A stretch of 64,000 nt of DNA from Bacteroidota bacterium (lineage in GTDB: Bacteria; Bacteroidota; Bacteroidia; AKYH767-A; OLB10): the NCBI GenBank assembly GCA_024643795.1, contig JAHEMF010000003.1:46821-110820 (forward strand), read 5' to 3'. Of this stretch, positions 8,266-16,075 are shown one piece after another; positions within the stretch are counted from its first letter, which is position 1; every line of letters starts with the position of its first letter. The position numbers and the translations under genes are program-made. The notes below the pieces were generated by a model. It was not told the DNA's origin and made no database searches. It saw only the letters and a program-made list of their open reading frames with translations.

Positions 8266-9366
8266 TTAATACCCGATTGTTTGTACAGGTTCGGTAGGTG
8301 CTAAGTGGGCATTTCGTATTGCCACTTGTTGCGCCAGTGCAGCAGCTGCCTGGAGAAGTGACTTTGCAGCCGGATTTTCTTCATCCAGAATTATCGGTCG
8401 GCCGCAATCCCCCCCTTCCCTCACAGCTTGCACTAACGGCACTTGACCAAGGAGTGGGATATTGAGTTTTTTGGCCAGTTCAGATGCCCCTTCTTTTCCA
8501 AAAATGTAATATTTATTTTCAGGCATCTCGGCAGGTGTGAACCATGCCATATTTTCGATGATTCCTAACACTGGAACTTTTATTGAATCCATTTGAAACA
8601 TTGCAACTCCTTTACGTGCATCAGCCAAAGCTACTTTTTGTGGTGTAGAGACTATAACAGCACCCGTAACCGGCACTGCTGAAACCAGAGTGAGATGTAT
8701 ATCACTGGTACCAGGAGGCAGGTCGATAAGGAGATAATCTAGTTCACCCCATTTTGCATCGGTAAATAATTGTTTCAGTGCCTTTGATGCCATAGGTCCA
8801 CGCCATACAATTGCCTGAGACGGATCTACCATGAAGCCAATAGAAAGCATTTTAACTCCATACTTCTCTACCGGGGTCATGTATTGTTTACCATCTTCTT
8901 CCAGAACGGAAAGTTGTTCATTTTCCACCCCGAACATTATAGGCATGGATGGTCCGAAAATATCAGCATCGATCAAACCAACCTTAGCGCCTGTACTTGC
9001 CAGTGCAACAGCCAGGTTGGCGGTGATAGTTGATTTTCCTACTCCCCCCTTCCCTGATGCTATTGCTATTATATTTTTTACTCCGGGAAGTATTTCAGCC
9101 GGGTTCCTCTTTGATGTAACATCTGCAGTCAGGTTCACTGTTACATTAGCTTCTGAATCCACAAAATGAATGATTGCATTTTCACATGCACGGCGGATAA
9201 GATCCTTCAAAGGGCATGCAGGAGTGGTGAGTACAACAGTAAAAGAAACATTTTTCCCATCTACTTGAACATCTCTAATCATGTTTAGTGTAACCAGATC
9301 TTTCTTTAGATCAGGTTCCTCAACATTTCTAAGAGCATCTATTACTTTTTCTTTTGTGATCTCCAT
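8266..9366 (-). CDS. Mrp/ApbC/NBP35-family iron-sulphur carrier ATPase
   Basis: This protein of 366 residues is a P-loop ATPase for Fe-S cluster transfer. The N-terminal MIP18/DUF59 domain (about 1-80) contains the TTPACPLKD motif with Cys51. The deviant Walker A loop GKGGVGKST is at 105-113, followed by DADIFGPSMP, a DLPPGTSD Walker B region and STPQKVALADARKG. The C-terminal CxxC found in many ApbC/NBP35 proteins is absent: the equivalent segment reads ENMAWFTPAEMPENKYYIFG. The ATPase is otherwise complete and of normal length. The nfu gene follows directly, supporting a Fe-S role. Confidence 0.94.
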   Translation of the reverse strand: MEITKEKVIDALRNVEEPDLKKDLVTLNMIRDVQVDGKNVSFTVVLTTPACPLKDLIRRACENAIIHFVDSEANVTVNLTADVTSKRNPAEILPGVKNIIAIASGKGGVGKSTITANLAVALASTGAKVGLIDADIFGPSMPIMFGVENEQLSVLEEDGKQYMTPVEKYGVKMLSIGFMVDPSQAIVWRGPMASKALKQLFTDAKWGELDYLLIDLPPGTSDIHLTLVSAVPVTGAVIVSTPQKVALADARKGVAMFQMDSIKVPVLGIIENMAWFTPAEMPENKYYIFGKEGASELAKKLNIPLLGQVPLVQAVREGGDCGRPIILDEENPAAKSLLQAAAALAQQVAIRNAHLAPTEPVQTIGY

Positions 9367-9417
9367 AACTTTTAAATTCTTCGCAAAGATACGAAGGGTG
9401 TGGTTTGCATGCCAGAT

Positions 9418-9762
9418 TTATAAATCTAATTCAACCGAAGGATCCCAAAAAACCTCGGTTAAATTTTGAACTTTATCATCAATTATAACTATACCCTCAT
9501 TTTCAAGTAGTTGTTGCATCATATTTGCATCACCGAAGTGATGTTTGCCGGTCAGAAAGCCGTTTCTGTTCACCACCCTTTGGGCAGGGACAGGTGTTTT
9601 TTGTTGATGGGCAGCATTCATGGCCCACCCTACCATGCGGGATGACCCTGCGGAACCCAGATATCTGGCAATGGCTCCGTAACTGGTGACCTTGCCACGG
9701 GGGATCATGCGGACAACCATATATACTTTCTGAAAAAAAGAATCCTGATCTGCTTTCATCAC
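9418..9762 (-). CDS. Alkyltransferase-like (ATL) DNA-binding protein of the MGMT family
   Basis: This 114-residue protein has the DNA-binding C-terminal domain of O6-methylguanine-DNA methyltransferases, including VRMIPRGKVTSYGAIARYLG, the arginine finger region SSRMVGWAMNAA, and RVVNRNGFLTG. The active-site PCHRV motif reads P59-A-Q-R-V, so the alkyl-acceptor Cys is Ala60. ATL proteins cannot transfer alkyl groups but bind O6-alkylguanine and hand it to nucleotide excision repair. That role is inferred from the family. A second ATG directly follows the first. The gene is 51 bases upstream of mrp on the same strand and could be cotranscribed with it. Confidence 0.9.
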   Translation of the reverse strand: MMKADQDSFFQKVYMVVRMIPRGKVTSYGAIARYLGSAGSSRMVGWAMNAAHQQKTPVPAQRVVNRNGFLTGKHHFGDANMMQQLLENEGIVIIDDKVQNLTEVFWDPSVELDL

Positions 9763-9767
9763 CCGCT

Positions 9768-9795
9768 AAAAAAGTAAGGCCGGATTATCCGGCCT
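9768..9795 (-). terminator. Intrinsic terminator of the PKD/P-domain gene
   Basis: A 7-bp GC-rich stem (AGGCCGG/CCGGCCT) encloses a five-base loop. On the minus strand it is followed by TTACTTTTTT. It lies directly after the stop of the gene that ends at 9801, in the right orientation to end its transcript before the alkyltransferase-like gene. Confidence 0.75.
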
Positions 9796-9800
9796 CTACA

Positions 9801-11624
9801 TTATTGAATAATTACTTTTTTGGTTATGAAATAGTCGCCATTGTAAACTTTTATAAAATAAATACCGGGACTCCATTTGCTTACATCCAAATCATATTCA
9901 GTGGTGCCGGTAATCTTTAACATTGAAGACCTGTACAATAACTCACCTATAATGTCAAACGCTTCAATTTTTATACGATCCGACGTTAGTCCATTAAACT
10001 TTAAATGTAGTATGCTTTTGGCCGGATTTGGACTTGCAACGATCTGTTGATTTAAAAGCGATTCGCTGATCCCTACAAACGGACAATCATATACGAAGAT
10101 ATCATCTACAAAGAAATTGGTAGCCCCTCCATTTGTGCCATATGTTCTGCTGAAAAATTTTACAGTATGATTTGCACCATCTGCATATGCATCAATGTTG
10201 ATCGACTGAAATGAATATGAAGTGTCTCCGCATAATGTTGAAGTACCTGTTGATGTGAATATGGTGTCATTGTCAATAACCACTTTAAGAAAATCTGATG
10301 CGTCATCACAAGTGATCTGTGATAAGTAAAATGTTAACACTGCTGTTCCTGCTGGCAAATTGACCGACTGACTAATAGAACCTTCTTCAAAAGCTACAGA
10401 TCTGCCAAACCAAGCCCAAGATGAACCGGAATGAGAGCTTACACCTCCAATAGTCCCGCAAGTTTGTACATCACACAATGGTGAATTAAAATTGGTTGAT
10501 GATTCATTCCATGCACCACTGCCGGCACCAGCTTCAAGTCCTCCGTCTGTTATTTGATCTGCACAAACAGGGATGATCACATTTTGTGTGGTTGTATTGT
10601 TACTGCATGCATTACTGGTGTTCAACGTAATGGTATATGATCCTGATACAGTATAAGTGTGTGACGGGTTCTCTAAGTTGCTGGTTGAACCATCGCCAAA
10701 CATCCAGGACCATACAGTGCCATTTGAGGTTGTATTAGTAATTGAAATGGTATTACCTAAAAGTTGATATGTGAATGCAGCAACCGGACCTGAAGTAATA
10801 ACATTAATGGTTTGTATACTGCTGTCTGAACAATTGAAGATATCGGTTACTGTATAGGTAATATCAACAGGACCTGACAGTCCGGCAGAAATAAAGTTAT
10901 TTCCGGATATACCCGGGCCGGAAAATACACCTCCGGTTGTTCCTGTAATAAAGGTAGTAAGGTCAAGTGGGGTAGTTGTCTGACAAACTTCAAGGGGAGG
11001 TGTCCAGTTCGCAACAGGTCCGTTAATGAACTTGAGTGACCAAGAGGCCAGAACACCAACATCAGCCAATTGTCCGTCTGACACAAACAGTTGCCAGTTA
11101 CCGTTGGGTGATCCGCCTCCCTGGTTGATGGCATCAAGGTCGCTGGATCCGGTTGCGGTAAATGTACCGGTTATTGATGGGGTGGTGGGTGCACATACAT
11201 TTTCAACATCATTTCCGGTTCCAGGAATAAAACATGCATCAATGTTTGCACCAAAACAACCAAGTGGGTTGGAAGGATATCCGGGACGATTTATCAGATC
11301 TACAGTAACTCCATTAGGTGCTGTTAATTTAACAGTAATATCACCAACCCATGTGTGATTTATATTAATACAAACTTCCAGCAGCTTAGCATCCACATTT
11401 AATGAATTGCCTGGTGCTGCTGTTACGTTTCTTATATCTTTTACTCCCAATGGATCACCATCAGGTATCGCAAGGTTAGGACTGAATGCTTCGGTGTAAT
11501 CGCACCCGGCCTTTAAAGCATTTAGGTTGCTGTAGTTTGAGGTCTGCGCAAACGCTATAGTAATATGTGTAATAAATAAGAATGCAATTACTATGCGGTT
11601 AAAAACTTGTAAGTTATGTTTCAT
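9801..11624 (-). CDS. Secreted P-domain/PKD-domain protein with T9SS sorting tail
   Basis: This exported protein has about 607 residues. The start is placed at the ATG before KHNLQVFNRIVIAFLF because that gives a normal signal peptide; an in-frame ATG 13 codons upstream would precede it with a charged, proline-rich stretch. A proprotein-convertase P-domain follows (VCININHTWVGDITVKLTAP, then GNWQLFVSDG). Next comes a PKD domain (ISITNTTSNGTVWSWMFGDG) and a beta-sandwich region with several Cys. A T9SS type A tail ends it (SPNPAKSILHLKF, SPGIYFIKVYNGDYFITKK). No catalytic domain is visible. It is probably a cell-surface or released adhesive/structural protein. A convincing terminator follows. 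Confidence 0.88.
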   Translation of the reverse strand: MKHNLQVFNRIVIAFLFITHITIAFAQTSNYSNLNALKAGCDYTEAFSPNLAIPDGDPLGVKDIRNVTAAPGNSLNVDAKLLEVCININHTWVGDITVKLTAPNGVTVDLINRPGYPSNPLGCFGANIDACFIPGTGNDVENVCAPTTPSITGTFTATGSSDLDAINQGGGSPNGNWQLFVSDGQLADVGVLASWSLKFINGPVANWTPPLEVCQTTTPLDLTTFITGTTGGVFSGPGISGNNFISAGLSGPVDITYTVTDIFNCSDSSIQTINVITSGPVAAFTYQLLGNTISITNTTSNGTVWSWMFGDGSTSNLENPSHTYTVSGSYTITLNTSNACSNNTTTQNVIIPVCADQITDGGLEAGAGSGAWNESSTNFNSPLCDVQTCGTIGGVSSHSGSSWAWFGRSVAFEEGSISQSVNLPAGTAVLTFYLSQITCDDASDFLKVVIDNDTIFTSTGTSTLCGDTSYSFQSINIDAYADGANHTVKFFSRTYGTNGGATNFFVDDIFVYDCPFVGISESLLNQQIVASPNPAKSILHLKFNGLTSDRIKIEAFDIIGELLYRSSMLKITGTTEYDLDVSKWSPGIYFIKVYNGDYFITKKVIIQ

Positions 11625-11775
11625 AGGGTCTGGTGAAGGTGGTTTATATTTACATTGAATCAAAAATACTCAAAATGAGCTTTTCAAATTAAGCTCATCC
11701 AAGTTGGTTAATGTTTATTATTAATTGATATAATATTTAAACAATTCATTATTAATTAGTTATAGGAAAGTAATT

Positions 11776-12753
11776 ATGTCTATTAAGTGTTTAGGAGTTT
11801 TTACCTCAGGAGGAGATAGTCCCGGAATGAATGCTTGTGTAAGAGCTGTTGTTCGTGCAGCAGCATATAACAATGTAGGGGTAAAAGGCATTATGCGGGG
11901 TTATCAGGGTATGATAGAAGGTGAAATAAGAGAATTGGGAGTCCGTGATGTGAGCAATATTATACAAAGGGGCGGAACTATTTTAAAATCTGCCCGGAGT
12001 AAAAGTTTTCATGAAAAAGAATTTCGTGTAAAAGCTTTTCAAAATCTACAAAGTAGCAACATAGATGCACTGGTTGCCATAGGTGGTGATGGCACATTTA
12101 CAGGGGCTGATATTTTTGCACAAGAATTTAAAATACCGGTAATAGGAATTCCCGGCACAATAGACAATGACCTCTTTGGAACAGATTTCACTCTTGGATT
12201 TGACACAGCCGTGAATACAGCGATTGAATCCATCGATAAACTTAGGGATACCGCAGCCTCTCATGACAGAGTGTTTTTTGTAGAGGTCATGGGACGTGAT
12301 GCAGGTAACATAGCACTTTACGCCGGAGTTGGGGGAGGAGCTGAAGCGATACTCATGCCTGAAACGCCAACAAATATTGATCAGCTTGTTGAGTTGCTCA
12401 ATGAATGTAAATTTAACCGGAAGACCTCCAAAATTGTAATTGTCGCTGAGGGTGATGAAGCAGGTGGTGCCCAGGAAATTGCAGATAAAGTTATGGCGAA
12501 GAGTCCTGAGTTGAATTCACGGGTAACTATTCTTGGGCATGTGCAAAGAGGTGGTAGTCCTTCATCAATGGATAGAATGCTCGGTACTCGATTGGGTGTG
12601 GCAGCTGTTGATGCATTAATTAGTGGCAAGACTTCAAAGATGGCCGGTGTCATTAATAACAAAGTGGTTTTTACTGAATTTTCAAAAGCTGTTAAAGCTC
12701 AATTAAAACCTGATCCTGAGATTCTTCGTTGTGCAAAAATCACAGCAATATGA
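11776..12753 (+). CDS. pfkA: ATP-dependent 6-phosphofructokinase
   Basis: This enzyme phosphorylates fructose 6-phosphate to fructose 1,6-bisphosphate, the committed step of glycolysis. The 325-residue length matches bacterial PfkA. Motifs run in order: GVFTSGGDSPGMNA, IGGDGTFTG (103-109), PGTIDND (126-132) and VEVMGRDAG. Gly rather than Asp after GGD, together with PGTIDND rather than PKTIDGD, marks it as ATP- rather than pyrophosphate-dependent. The stop codon overlaps the next gene's start as ATGA, so the downstream sugar-kinase-like gene is probably translationally coupled. Confidence 0.97.
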   Translation: MSIKCLGVFTSGGDSPGMNACVRAVVRAAAYNNVGVKGIMRGYQGMIEGEIRELGVRDVSNIIQRGGTILKSARSKSFHEKEFRVKAFQNLQSSNIDALVAIGGDGTFTGADIFAQEFKIPVIGIPGTIDNDLFGTDFTLGFDTAVNTAIESIDKLRDTAASHDRVFFVEVMGRDAGNIALYAGVGGGAEAILMPETPTNIDQLVELLNECKFNRKTSKIVIVAEGDEAGGAQEIADKVMAKSPELNSRVTILGHVQRGGSPSSMDRMLGTRLGVAAVDALISGKTSKMAGVINNKVVFTEFSKAVKAQLKPDPEILRCAKITAI

Positions 12754-13592
12754 TCCTTATTGCAGATAGTGGCTCCACAAAAACAGATTGGGCATACATT
12801 GAAAAGCAAAGACAAGTAAAATCTTTTGTTACCAAAGGTTTTAATCCGATGTATCACAGTCAGGAATTTATTATTGATGGCTGCAAAAGAGATGAAGGAC
12901 TAATGACCATAAGTTCTAAGGTAGAAAGGCTTTATTATTATGGTGCCGGATGTTCTTCAGCCGATCGATGTCATTTGGTGAAAAATGCACTTCAGCAGAT
13001 CTTCATTAATGCAGTAATTGTTATCGAACATGATTTACAAGGGGCTGCAATTTCAGTTTGTCGAAATAATGCAGGGTTTGTAGGTATTTTGGGTACAGGC
13101 TCCAACTTTTGTTATTTTGACGGGCGGGAAGTAAGTCCGGTAAAACATGGGTTAGGCTATGTATTGGGGGATGAAGGAAGTGGAACTTTCTTTGGTAAAC
13201 GTCTTTTAAGCAGATATTTATATGGGATCATGCCTGTTGAAATCGCAAATAAATTCAATGAAAAGTATAACATAAACAGAGATGAGGTCCTGAACTCAGT
13301 TTACCGAAGCCCAAACCCAGGTGCTTATCTTGCATCTTTTACACCCTTCATTTCAGAAAATATACATCATAAATACATGAAGGATTTAGTAAAAAAAGGA
13401 TTTACCGACTTTTTTGAAACTAATGTGATCAGCTATCCTGAACATCAGAAACACCCAATGCATTTTGTCGGATCTGTAGCCAGTGTTTTCAAAAGCTTTA
13501 TCCTTGAAGTTGCTGATCAGTATGGGGTACAGATTGGGAATATTTTAAAAAGCCCGATCGAAGGACTTACTGAATACTATTCAAACAAATGA
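12750..13592 (+). CDS. BadF/BadG/BcrA/BcrD-type ATPase, N-acetylglucosamine kinase-like
   Basis: This is an ASKHA-fold kinase-like protein of 280 residues. The ATG overlapping the pfkA stop was chosen because it begins the phosphate-1 motif directly (MILIADSGSTKTDWAY). The phosphate-2 region is VGILGTGSNFCYFDG, followed by HGLGYVLGDEGSGTFFGKRLL, a strong signature of the BadF/GlcNAc-kinase group. In Bacteroidota such proteins are annotated as N-acetylglucosamine kinases, but the sugar has not been read from sequence here. Coupling to pfkA suggests a role in hexose metabolism. It converges on coaD with only four bases between stop codons. Confidence 0.88.
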   Translation: MILIADSGSTKTDWAYIEKQRQVKSFVTKGFNPMYHSQEFIIDGCKRDEGLMTISSKVERLYYYGAGCSSADRCHLVKNALQQIFINAVIVIEHDLQGAAISVCRNNAGFVGILGTGSNFCYFDGREVSPVKHGLGYVLGDEGSGTFFGKRLLSRYLYGIMPVEIANKFNEKYNINRDEVLNSVYRSPNPGAYLASFTPFISENIHHKYMKDLVKKGFTDFFETNVISYPEHQKHPMHFVGSVASVFKSFILEVADQYGVQIGNILKSPIEGLTEYYSNK

Positions 13593-13596
13593 TCTT

Positions 13597-14055
13597 TCAG
13601 AATTTTACAGATGGCGGGACGAATTGATCAACATTGCCTCCATTTTTCAAGATATCTCGTACAATCGAAGATGAAAGTGCTGAGTATTTCACATCTGATA
13701 AAATAAAGATTGATTCTACGCCTTCAGAAATAGCACTGTTCATCTGAGCAATAGCACGTTCAAATTCAAAATCTGCTGAAGTGCGAAGTCCCCTTAAAAT
13801 AAATCCGGCATTCATCTGCTTGCAAAAGTTAACAGTAAGTCCTTCATAACTTACCACTTCGATTTTGGGGTTATCTGAAAATTCAGACTGTATCCAGTTC
13901 ATTCTTTTACTCAATGGAAACATATAATTTTTAGCAGAGTTATTACCTATGCCAACCACTATACGGTCAAATATCTTCAATCCTCTTTCAATGATATTGA
14001 TGTGTCCGTTGGTGATAGGATCAAATGAGCCTGGAAAAACTGCAGTATTATTCAT
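13597..14055 (-). CDS. coaD: Phosphopantetheine adenylyltransferase
   Basis: CoaD transfers AMP from ATP to 4'-phosphopantetheine, the penultimate step of coenzyme A synthesis. The protein has 152 residues, normal for the family. It begins AVFPGSFDPITNGHINII, with the TxGH nucleotidyltransferase motif. It contains FILRGLRTSADFEFERAIAQMN and ends with the SSSIVRDILKNGGNVDQFVP region that contacts ATP. Its start overlaps the end of rsmD by 8 bases, and it is the last gene of a four-gene overlapping operon. Confidence 0.96.
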   Translation of the reverse strand: MNNTAVFPGSFDPITNGHINIIERGLKIFDRIVVGIGNNSAKNYMFPLSKRMNWIQSEFSDNPKIEVVSYEGLTVNFCKQMNAGFILRGLRTSADFEFERAIAQMNSAISEGVESIFILSDVKYSALSSSIVRDILKNGGNVDQFVPPSVKF

Positions 14056-14620
14056 CTGAAATGGTTTTTGCTAAGGTACTATGAAAAAAACTGAAATTAA
14101 CATTTCCATATCGCCTGGTAGAATGGAATCCGAATGTTTTTGAATAGTCTTCTTCTTTAGGATGTTCCAGGATGAATAGACCTTTTTCCCCCAATCTGCC
14201 TGAGTTCAAGATAACTTCAATGAGACTTGCTTTGTTATCCATTGAATATGGTGGGTCGGCAAAAATAACGTCAAAGGATCCCATCGCACGATCTAAGAAT
14301 CTGAATACATCACTTCGCACAATCTTAAGATTGGCTATTTCTAAACGTGCAGCAGTTTGGCGTATAAATATAGTGCAAGCTTTATCCTGATCAACACTAA
14401 TTACAGATTCAGCACCCCGCGAAATAAATTCAAGTGAAATATTCCCAGTACCGGCAAATAGGTCCAGGACTTTGATATTATCAAACGAAATTAGATTACC
14501 AAGCACATTGAACAGCCCTGTCTTGGCGTAATCCGTAGTAGGCCTTGTTGGTAATCCTTCAGGAGGATTTATGGTTCGGTGTTTATATTTTCCGCTTATT
14601 ATTCGCAAGCCGGAATACAA
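14048..14620 (-). CDS. rsmD: 16S rRNA (guanine(966)-N(2))-methyltransferase RsmD
   Basis: RsmD methylates G966 of 16S rRNA during small-subunit assembly using S-adenosylmethionine. The 190-residue protein starts with the family signature LRIISGKYKHRTINPP and RPTTDYAKTGLFNVL. The SAM-binding loop VLDLFAGTGNISLEFISRGA and the catalytic DPPY motif (VIFADPPYSM) follow. It overlaps the DUF3822 gene upstream by 22 bases and coaD downstream by 8 bases. The rsmD-coaD pairing is common in bacteria. Confidence 0.95.
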   Translation of the reverse strand: MYSGLRIISGKYKHRTINPPEGLPTRPTTDYAKTGLFNVLGNLISFDNIKVLDLFAGTGNISLEFISRGAESVISVDQDKACTIFIRQTAARLEIANLKIVRSDVFRFLDRAMGSFDVIFADPPYSMDNKASLIEVILNSGRLGEKGLFILEHPKEEDYSKTFGFHSTRRYGNVNFSFFHSTLAKTISDE

Positions 14621-15468
14621 TACAATGGATAAAACTGATGTGCAGGAGTATCTTCAAAAATATAACTGGGTTCAATACCTGCAGGAGTTTCTGCAAATCC
14701 TGTTTTGCGGAAGTAAGTTTTTGCAGAAAGATAGATTGCAGATGAACTACCGATCTTGCCTGCGAATCGAAGGTCAACAGACTCCATATTGATCTTTAAT
14801 TGTTCACAACAAAATAAAAGATAGTATACAACAGATTCAGGATTTTCTATCTGAAAATTGTTGTAAAGCAGTAATTGTCTCCCTTCAGATATTATGACTT
14901 GCATATATGTATTGTGGATAACTGCGGTTATCACAAAGTGGTTGTTACTACTATTCAGCGATAATTGAGATTCTATTAAACCAGTTGATATATGATGGAT
15001 TTCAATATTATCAAACTTTTCAGTCAAGAATTCATATAAGGGTTTTGATATGGCAAAAATATTTTTCGCCTCTGACACTCTCAGATTATCCGTAACAATA
15101 GAGTGGTCTGAATCCAATGTGTTTGAAAAATTTAATAGTGCTTTTGAGTTCTCCGGGTCATACAATGGATTTGGAACTAAAGTTGATGGTGTTCCACTGC
15201 TTACGTATACCTGATCTGAGAAATCTACTTTTCTGTATAATTCAGAATCCAGAATTTTTTGAGATATTGACTCTGGATCGGTTTCATTTGTAATCAGGAT
15301 GTTTTCAAAGCCTAAAAGCTTCCGGTTGTCAGCAGACCAAGCGGTTATAAGAATATTTTCGTTGTCTTTGACTATGCAAAGTCTTGATCCAACCGGTTCA
15401 CTGTGTAATAATGACTCGTCGATCAAAAAAGTGGATTCGTTAAGTATATTATTCCCAGTTACCTGCAT
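14599..15468 (-). CDS. DUF3822 family protein (possible actin-fold/PilM-like)
   Basis: This 289-residue protein belongs to a Bacteroidota-restricted family of unknown function that is typically found beside rsmD and coaD. No signal peptide or membrane segment is visible. Segments such as LCIVKDNENILITAWS, HFVITAVIHNTYMQVIISEG and VDLRFAGKIGSSSAIY have the strand-turn-strand look of RNase H/actin-like folds such as PilM or GspL. That fold assignment is my inference and not a recognised motif. The gene overlaps its upstream neighbour by 20 bases and rsmD by 22 bases, so all four are probably translationally coupled. Confidence 0.75.
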   Translation of the reverse strand: MQVTGNNILNESTFLIDESLLHSEPVGSRLCIVKDNENILITAWSADNRKLLGFENILITNETDPESISQKILDSELYRKVDFSDQVYVSSGTPSTLVPNPLYDPENSKALLNFSNTLDSDHSIVTDNLRVSEAKNIFAISKPLYEFLTEKFDNIEIHHISTGLIESQLSLNSSNNHFVITAVIHNTYMQVIISEGRQLLLYNNFQIENPESVVYYLLFCCEQLKINMESVDLRFAGKIGSSSAIYLSAKTYFRKTGFAETPAGIEPSYIFEDTPAHQFYPLYCIPACE

Positions 15469-15970
15469 TGGAAGGTTCTGTCATTGATCCAACCCGTAGA
15501 ACCTGGTTCTTATCGAAAGGATCTGTATCCACTACTTCAAACACCTTTACATTCACTTTGCCTTTTTCAATTTCTCCAGCTTGCATTTTAAATTTTGAAC
15601 CTTCAGTAAAAGGAATGAATGGCAGTGAGTCGATAGGAAAGCCAGGGGCATATAGAGAATCTTTAACGCTGGCAAGAATAGTATCACGGATGATCACAGC
15701 GGTTGTATCATCAACATTACCAATTTGTTTGATAATAATAAATGAATCGTTTTTGATAAAACTCAAAAGTGAATCAAAGCTGGATGCATAAGAACCTTTA
15801 ACAGACTTATAGGCTATCTGCGCAGTTCGAATATCTTTTAATCTTTCGATCACCTGAGCATACCTGTATTTTTTTTCTTTATTGAACTTTATTGGTTCAT
15901 TGATGCTTCTGAATATTAGGAACGCTAATACAACTATTACAACGCCAAGTACTATACGGATTATTTTCAT
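15449..15970 (-). CDS. Membrane-anchored protein with pilin-like N-terminus, function unknown
   Basis: This 173-residue protein has one N-terminal membrane helix (IIRIVLGVVIVVLAFLIF). It is followed by a charged amphipathic helix, YRYAQVIERLKDIRTAQIAY, and then YKSVKGSYASSFDSLLSFI. That sequence of elements resembles type IV pilins and pseudopilins, where a helix leads into a 'G-Y-A-x-x-F-D-x-L' turn. No prepilin peptidase site (G-F-x-x-x-E) is visible, so it is pilin-like at most. It is the first gene of the overlapping operon with DUF3822, rsmD and coaD. The function is unknown. Confidence 0.7.
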   Translation of the reverse strand: MKIIRIVLGVVIVVLAFLIFRSINEPIKFNKEKKYRYAQVIERLKDIRTAQIAYKSVKGSYASSFDSLLSFIKNDSFIIIKQIGNVDDTTAVIIRDTILASVKDSLYAPGFPIDSLPFIPFTEGSKFKMQAGEIEKGKVNVKVFEVVDTDPFDKNQVLRVGSMTEPSNAGNWE

Positions 15971-16075
15971 AAAAGAATTATAGATAAATTTCAGCTTTTC
16001 TGAGCATCACAAAACTACAATATTTTGTCAAATTCACTTCATTGTGAACCCTGACCTCCTTATTATGACTGGCTT

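Noticed and set aside
11625..11663. Upstream ATG for the PKD/P-domain protein
   Set aside because: It would place a charged, Pro-rich stretch before the signal peptide. The internal ATG gives a normal export signal.
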